Shown: positions 62,471 to 64,000 of the stretch, in pieces | Layout: each line of letters begins with the position of its first letter | Position numbering within the stretch: position 1 is the stretch's first letter | Assembly: GCF_954871325.1 (NCBI RefSeq) | Contig: NC_088775.1 | Span: 72,021,561 to 72,085,560, forward strand | Source: Gordionus sp. m RMFG-2023 | Lineage: Eukaryota; Nematomorpha; Gordioida; Chordodea; Parachordodidae | Direction of reading: 5' to 3' | DNA length: 64,000 bases | Translations under genes and position numbers: made by a program | The notes under the pieces: model-generated | What the model was told of the DNA's origin: nothing | Database searches by the model: none | Seen by the model: the letters and a program-made list of their open reading frames with translations, nothing else

Positions 62471-64000
62471 GTTTATATTTATTATTTATACATAAATATT
62501 TAATTATTTATTTTCATTTTTAAATTTTTTTTGAAAATTTTATATAAAAAGTATATCTCTATTTATTTTTTCTGTTTTTTTTAAAAATAACTTAGTAATT
62601 TAATACAAATTCTTTAGTTTTATTTAAGAAAAATTTGGTTTTCCCTGGTTTTCCCTAACTTGATTTCAAGGGCACCCATATACTTTTCTTAAGGTGGAGG
62701 GCATACATATATATTTTGGTAAGGCTTTCAAAAAAAGCTTTTATTATGATGAGAAACACCTAGTATATTGTGTTAATAGTATCATATAAAGTTAAACTGT
62801 TCGGAAAGCCTTAGCTATATTTGTTTTGTCCCAAATAAAACCAAATATTTGTTTCTTCTAAATAGTTAGTTTATTTGATATCTTTTTTGTTACTATTTTC
62901 AATATTTTATTTAATGTTCCCAATGATAATTTTATCCTATTAACCTTTAACTGTTACCCCTGTGATTTTAAATATTTAGTACAAAAAAGACCTGTCGATA
63001 TTTTGACTGGGAGTTATTTGTATCCTCCTATTCTATGCTATCCTAAAAAATTGTGTGCATTTTTTATTGAAAGATTTTTGAGAAATAAATATATTTTGTA
63101 GGCCAAAACGCATATTTTAACTCTTATAATTTAATTTTTTTAAAATTATTTAATGAATACATTATTTGAAATTGAAAGTATTAAACGCTTAATATTCTCG
63201 AACTTTTTGAATATTGTGTTACTCTATTTTGAGTCACATTTTCAAAATAAGTTAATATTTTTTTGATTAGGACTTTATTTAAAACGTATTTTTTAAAAAC
63301 ATCTTCCAATTTATCCAAATAATTAGAAATAAATAAAAATTTTGATGATTATAGTATTTTAAATAAATTTTAGCCAAAATTAAAACAAGTTATTTTTGAC
63401 ACTCTTATCAAAAATTATGTTAAATTTGTAAAATAATAAATCTTTAAAATTTTTATATAAATTAATATAAAATTGACTTAAAATATTCAAAATATCAAAT
63501 CTTAATTTGGATCTGAGATGCAATATCTAAAATAGGGGCACGCTATACCCGATCTAACCACTCGCATTATTTTTTCCTATCTTGCCATGCAAGGGTTAAC
63601 TGGATGAAATTCAAAACAAGAAAAATACTCGATATCATCATTGAAATGGGATCTAAGTTATGAAAGAGTTGACCAAGCCATATGGACTGCTATATCTGAT
63701 TCAATATATTTTTTATTAACGATATCCATATTATATATGGACTAACATCTTGCCCACCACGTCTTAGCTCTGTATTTAGTTTTAGAGTGCTTCCAAATCG
63801 AGTGATAGCATTTTGTCGAACTTTTTCTCTCTTAAAACATACCCTTACACTGAGATTGAGATTTATATTTATAATAAAAACTTTTAAAAACGTAATATAA
63901 AAAAATATCCAATATAGACGATACATTTCAAATACATAATTTGAAATTGAAGTAATAAACTCTCAATACTTCTCGAGCTTTTGCTTGAATGTTGGGTTGC
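62471..64000. other. Right edge, no gene proved
   Basis: Begins with a possible intron after the Elongin A exon. No further Elongin A exon (its central or BC-box part) was recognised. 63510-63900 is less AT-rich, and a minus-strand stretch there reads KVRQNAITRFGSTLKLNTEL, which I could not place; it may be an exon or a transposon scrap. Confidence 0.3.

Overview
This is an AT-rich, repeat-packed piece of an animal nuclear genome. Three host genes point to Metazoa. They are a complete five-exon actin (376 aa, minus strand, 7421-8912), a complete four-exon CDV3 homologue (162 aa, plus strand, 51627-52240), and the N-terminal TFIIS-N region of an Elongin A homologue (plus strand, about 61.93-62.47 kb). 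Introns are very short: 80-96 bp in actin and 40-43 bp in CDV3. A compact-intron, AT-rich metazoan, perhaps a parasitic or simplified lineage such as an orthonectid, dicyemid or myxozoan, would fit. The species is inference only.

Layout. 0-2.3 kb: AT-rich sequence, degenerate repeats and a retroelement RNase H-like fossil. 2.3-4.2 kb: an array of a ~119-bp satellite with a short hAT element inside. 4.4-6.5 kb: decayed hAT and Mutator-like (MULE) transposase pieces. 7.4-8.9 kb: actin. 11,830-22,403: the most striking object, a 10.6-kb hAT-type transposon with a perfect 8-bp target duplication (GGCTTATG). Its two arms are inverted copies made of a 32-bp minisatellite, then the 119-bp satellite, then the last exon of a BED/hAT transposase. 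The N-terminal transposase exons lie in the spacer between the arms. Each satellite unit carries the palindrome TGACAATTGTCA. The same satellite forms the separate 2.3-4.2 kb array.

22.9-27.7 kb: a Harbinger-like MITE and a dead LINE with endonuclease and reverse transcriptase. 29.5-31.9 kb: two hAT relics. 33.4-38.1 kb: an older LTR retroelement fossil with a younger LTR element nested inside it. 40,189-50,299: a hAT transposon (TSD GTTGTAGT) cut by a recent Ty3/gypsy-type element (41,539-48,740, TSD TGAT). 51.6-52.2 kb: CDV3. 53.7-61.9 kb: inverted-repeat MITE-like elements, a 945-bp hAT deletion derivative (TSD ATATTTAT) inside a larger degenerate inverted-repeat composite, and another hAT-like relic. 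61.9-62.5 kb: the Elongin A piece. The remainder is AT-rich sequence in which I see no gene.

The genes do not form a pathway. The window reads as host genes of ordinary housekeeping type scattered through layered transposon insertions, with hAT elements dominating. The transposase genes have introns of about 40-100 bp, the same size as the host genes' introns.
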